Source: CAVWDU01 sp963840725 (lineage in GTDB: Bacteria; Pseudomonadota; Gammaproteobacteria; Pseudomonadales; Halieaceae). From it: a stretch of 64,000 nucleotides of DNA. The notes under the pieces are model-generated. The model saw only the letters and a list, made by a program, of their open reading frames with translations, did no database searches and was not told the origin of the DNA. This document shows, in pieces, positions 62,996 to 64,000 of the stretch. A program made the translations under genes and the position numbers. Each line of letters begins with the position of its first letter. Position 1 is the stretch's first letter. The stretch spans positions 124,001-188,000 of the forward strand of contig CAWIZY010000025.1 of the NCBI GenBank assembly GCA_963840725.1, given 5' to 3'.

Positions 62996-64000
62996 TCAGC
63001 TACTCAGCGCCACGACGCCAAGAGCGACGGCGTAAATGCACAGCATCAACGCACTTTCGAATCCGATTCGGCCGATTCCATAGGTCTCTCGTCGCACCAT
63101 TCCCAGTAGCAGGATGGCGGTCATCAAGATGGCAACCAGACCCCACATCATCTGAACTGGTGCCATGTCATGGTAGATGGAACCGTGAGGATAGCCCGCG
63201 TCAGCCGCGGCTACAACGAGCATGTTGAAGCAGTTCGTACCGAAGATGTTGCTTACTGCCAGGGTCAGCGCCCCAATTCTTATCGCTGCAATGGTGGTTA
63301 CCAACTCGGGAGTAGATGTAGCCAGTGCCGTGAACAGGCCGCCGACCAGTGTTTCGGAAAGCCCGGTATGATCGGTGATACCCTTGGCAGCCTCCATCAA
63401 TATCCAGCCGGCCAATCCAGTCACGGCAGCCATGCCGATGAACTCCAGCCACACAGTGGCTGCACCGGCAGAATGCTTTTTGGGCGCGTCCGGAACTGTC
63501 TGGTGGGTCAGGCGCGGGAACCACATGGGCTTGGCCTGCGTGCGGCGAACCAGGTGCAGGCCAAATAGATAAGCGACAACGATCATCGGCGTGATCGGGT
63601 GCACGTTCCACAGGGTGACTGCTGGCGTAAAGATCGCGAGCAGCGGTAAAGTCAGCAACACTATCAGCAACCCCGCTAGCATCAGGTTCACCGGGGAGGC
63701 GGCCGCATGTTCCAGGTTGGCTTTGCGATAGACCATGTCAGCCACGCCAAGAAACGCCAGGTTCGCAGCCATGCTGCCCATAACGTTGCTCATAGCCAAG
63801 TCTGGGCGAGCGTCTAAGGCTGCGCTAAGAGTCGCGGCGAAATCAGGCAGCGAAGTAACACCAGCAAGGAGCAGGACCCCGAAGATCGCCTCGCCAAGGC
63901 CGGTTCGGTCAGCCAGCGTATCAGCCAACCGTGCCAGCCGGCTGCCCGCGATGCCGATCATCAGGGCTGCGCTGGCGAAGGCGATAAGGCTGGGAGTCAA
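62996..64000 (-). CDS. sodium/calcium exchanger family membrane protein, possibly cut by the window end
   Basis: 334 residues are visible; the first codon (TTG) coincides with the window end, so the true start may lie just outside. Two inverted CaCA repeats are clear: FGVLLLAGVTSLPDFAAT with SNVMGSMAANLAFL, and GGLFTALATSTPELVTT with SNIFGTNCFNML. About ten helices. Probably exports Ca2+ or another cation against Na+ or H+. Same strand as the P-type ATPase, 87 bases upstream of it, suggesting a joint ion-homeostasis unit. Confidence 0.85.
   Translation of the reverse strand: MTPSLIAFASAALMIGIAGSRLARLADTLADRTGLGEAIFGVLLLAGVTSLPDFAATLSAALDARPDLAMSNVMGSMAANLAFLGVADMVYRKANLEHAAASPVNLMLAGLLIVLLTLPLLAIFTPAVTLWNVHPITPMIVVAYLFGLHLVRRTQAKPMWFPRLTHQTVPDAPKKHSAGAATVWLEFIGMAAVTGLAGWILMEAAKGITDHTGLSETLVGGLFTALATSTPELVTTIAAIRIGALTLAVSNIFGTNCFNMLVVAAADAGYPHGSIYHDMAPVQMMWGLVAILMTAILLLGMVRRETYGIGRIGFESALMLCIYAVALGVVALSS

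Overview
The window looks like a chromosomal segment of a marine gammaproteobacterium, probably of the Halieaceae/Cellvibrionales (OM60/NOR5) type. The reasons are gene order and content. From about 22.9 kb to 59.2 kb the genes follow, in reverse, a block I know from Pseudomonas aeruginosa: topA, a DUF6586 gene, lexA, S-methylthioinosine phosphorylase, csiV, mfd, a long gap, nqrA-F, lolCDE, DUF2062, comEC, exbBD, lpxK, kdsB, a small tyrosine phosphatase and murB. The ffs-dnaX-ybaB-recR and uvrC-pgsA-tRNA-Gly-tRNA-Cys groups are also typical of the class. The taxon is inferred from content; no 16S rRNA gene is present.

Region 1 (1-7.1 kb) is the most striking. A 5'-truncated trifunctional propionyl-CoA synthase gene (pcs) overlaps by four bases a 1218-residue bifunctional malonyl-CoA reductase gene (mcr). 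These are the two signature enzymes of the 3-hydroxypropionate route from malonyl-CoA to propionyl-CoA. Region 2 (7.1-10.8 kb, minus strand) has a Baeyer-Villiger-type flavin monooxygenase and a heavily frameshifted gamma-glutamyltransferase.

Region 3 (11.1-20.5 kb) holds the 4.5S RNA gene, dnaX, ybaB, recR, rnd, ycgL, ycgN and a membrane/VWA/MoxR/VWA set. dnaX carries an E. coli-like programmed -1 frameshift signal and an array of REP-like palindromes translated in frame. Region 4 (20.5-35.4 kb) has RNA methylation, stress and redox genes, topA, lexA with two SOS boxes, mtiP, csiV, mfd and gap. Region 5 (35.6-46.1 kb) encodes the Na+-NQR complex with its flavin transferase ApbE and assembly factor NqrM, then lolCDE. 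A perfect 12-bp intrinsic-terminator hairpin lies inside the start of apbE. Region 6 (46-59.8 kb) covers comEC, envelope and LPS genes (exbBD, msbA, lpxK, kdsB, murB), an inserted amidohydrolase lipoprotein gene, uvrC and pgsA. Region 7 (59.8-64 kb) has two tRNA genes followed by a P-type cation ATPase and a Na+/Ca2+-exchanger-like protein, possibly an acquired module.

Sequence quality is uneven. ggt (about eight one-base shifts plus a TAG), topA (five shifts), dnaX (one) and comEC (one) are broken by single-base indels, while about 50 other genes are intact. dnaX and topA are normally essential, so low-quality assembly patches are more likely than real gene decay, but the sequence alone cannot settle it.
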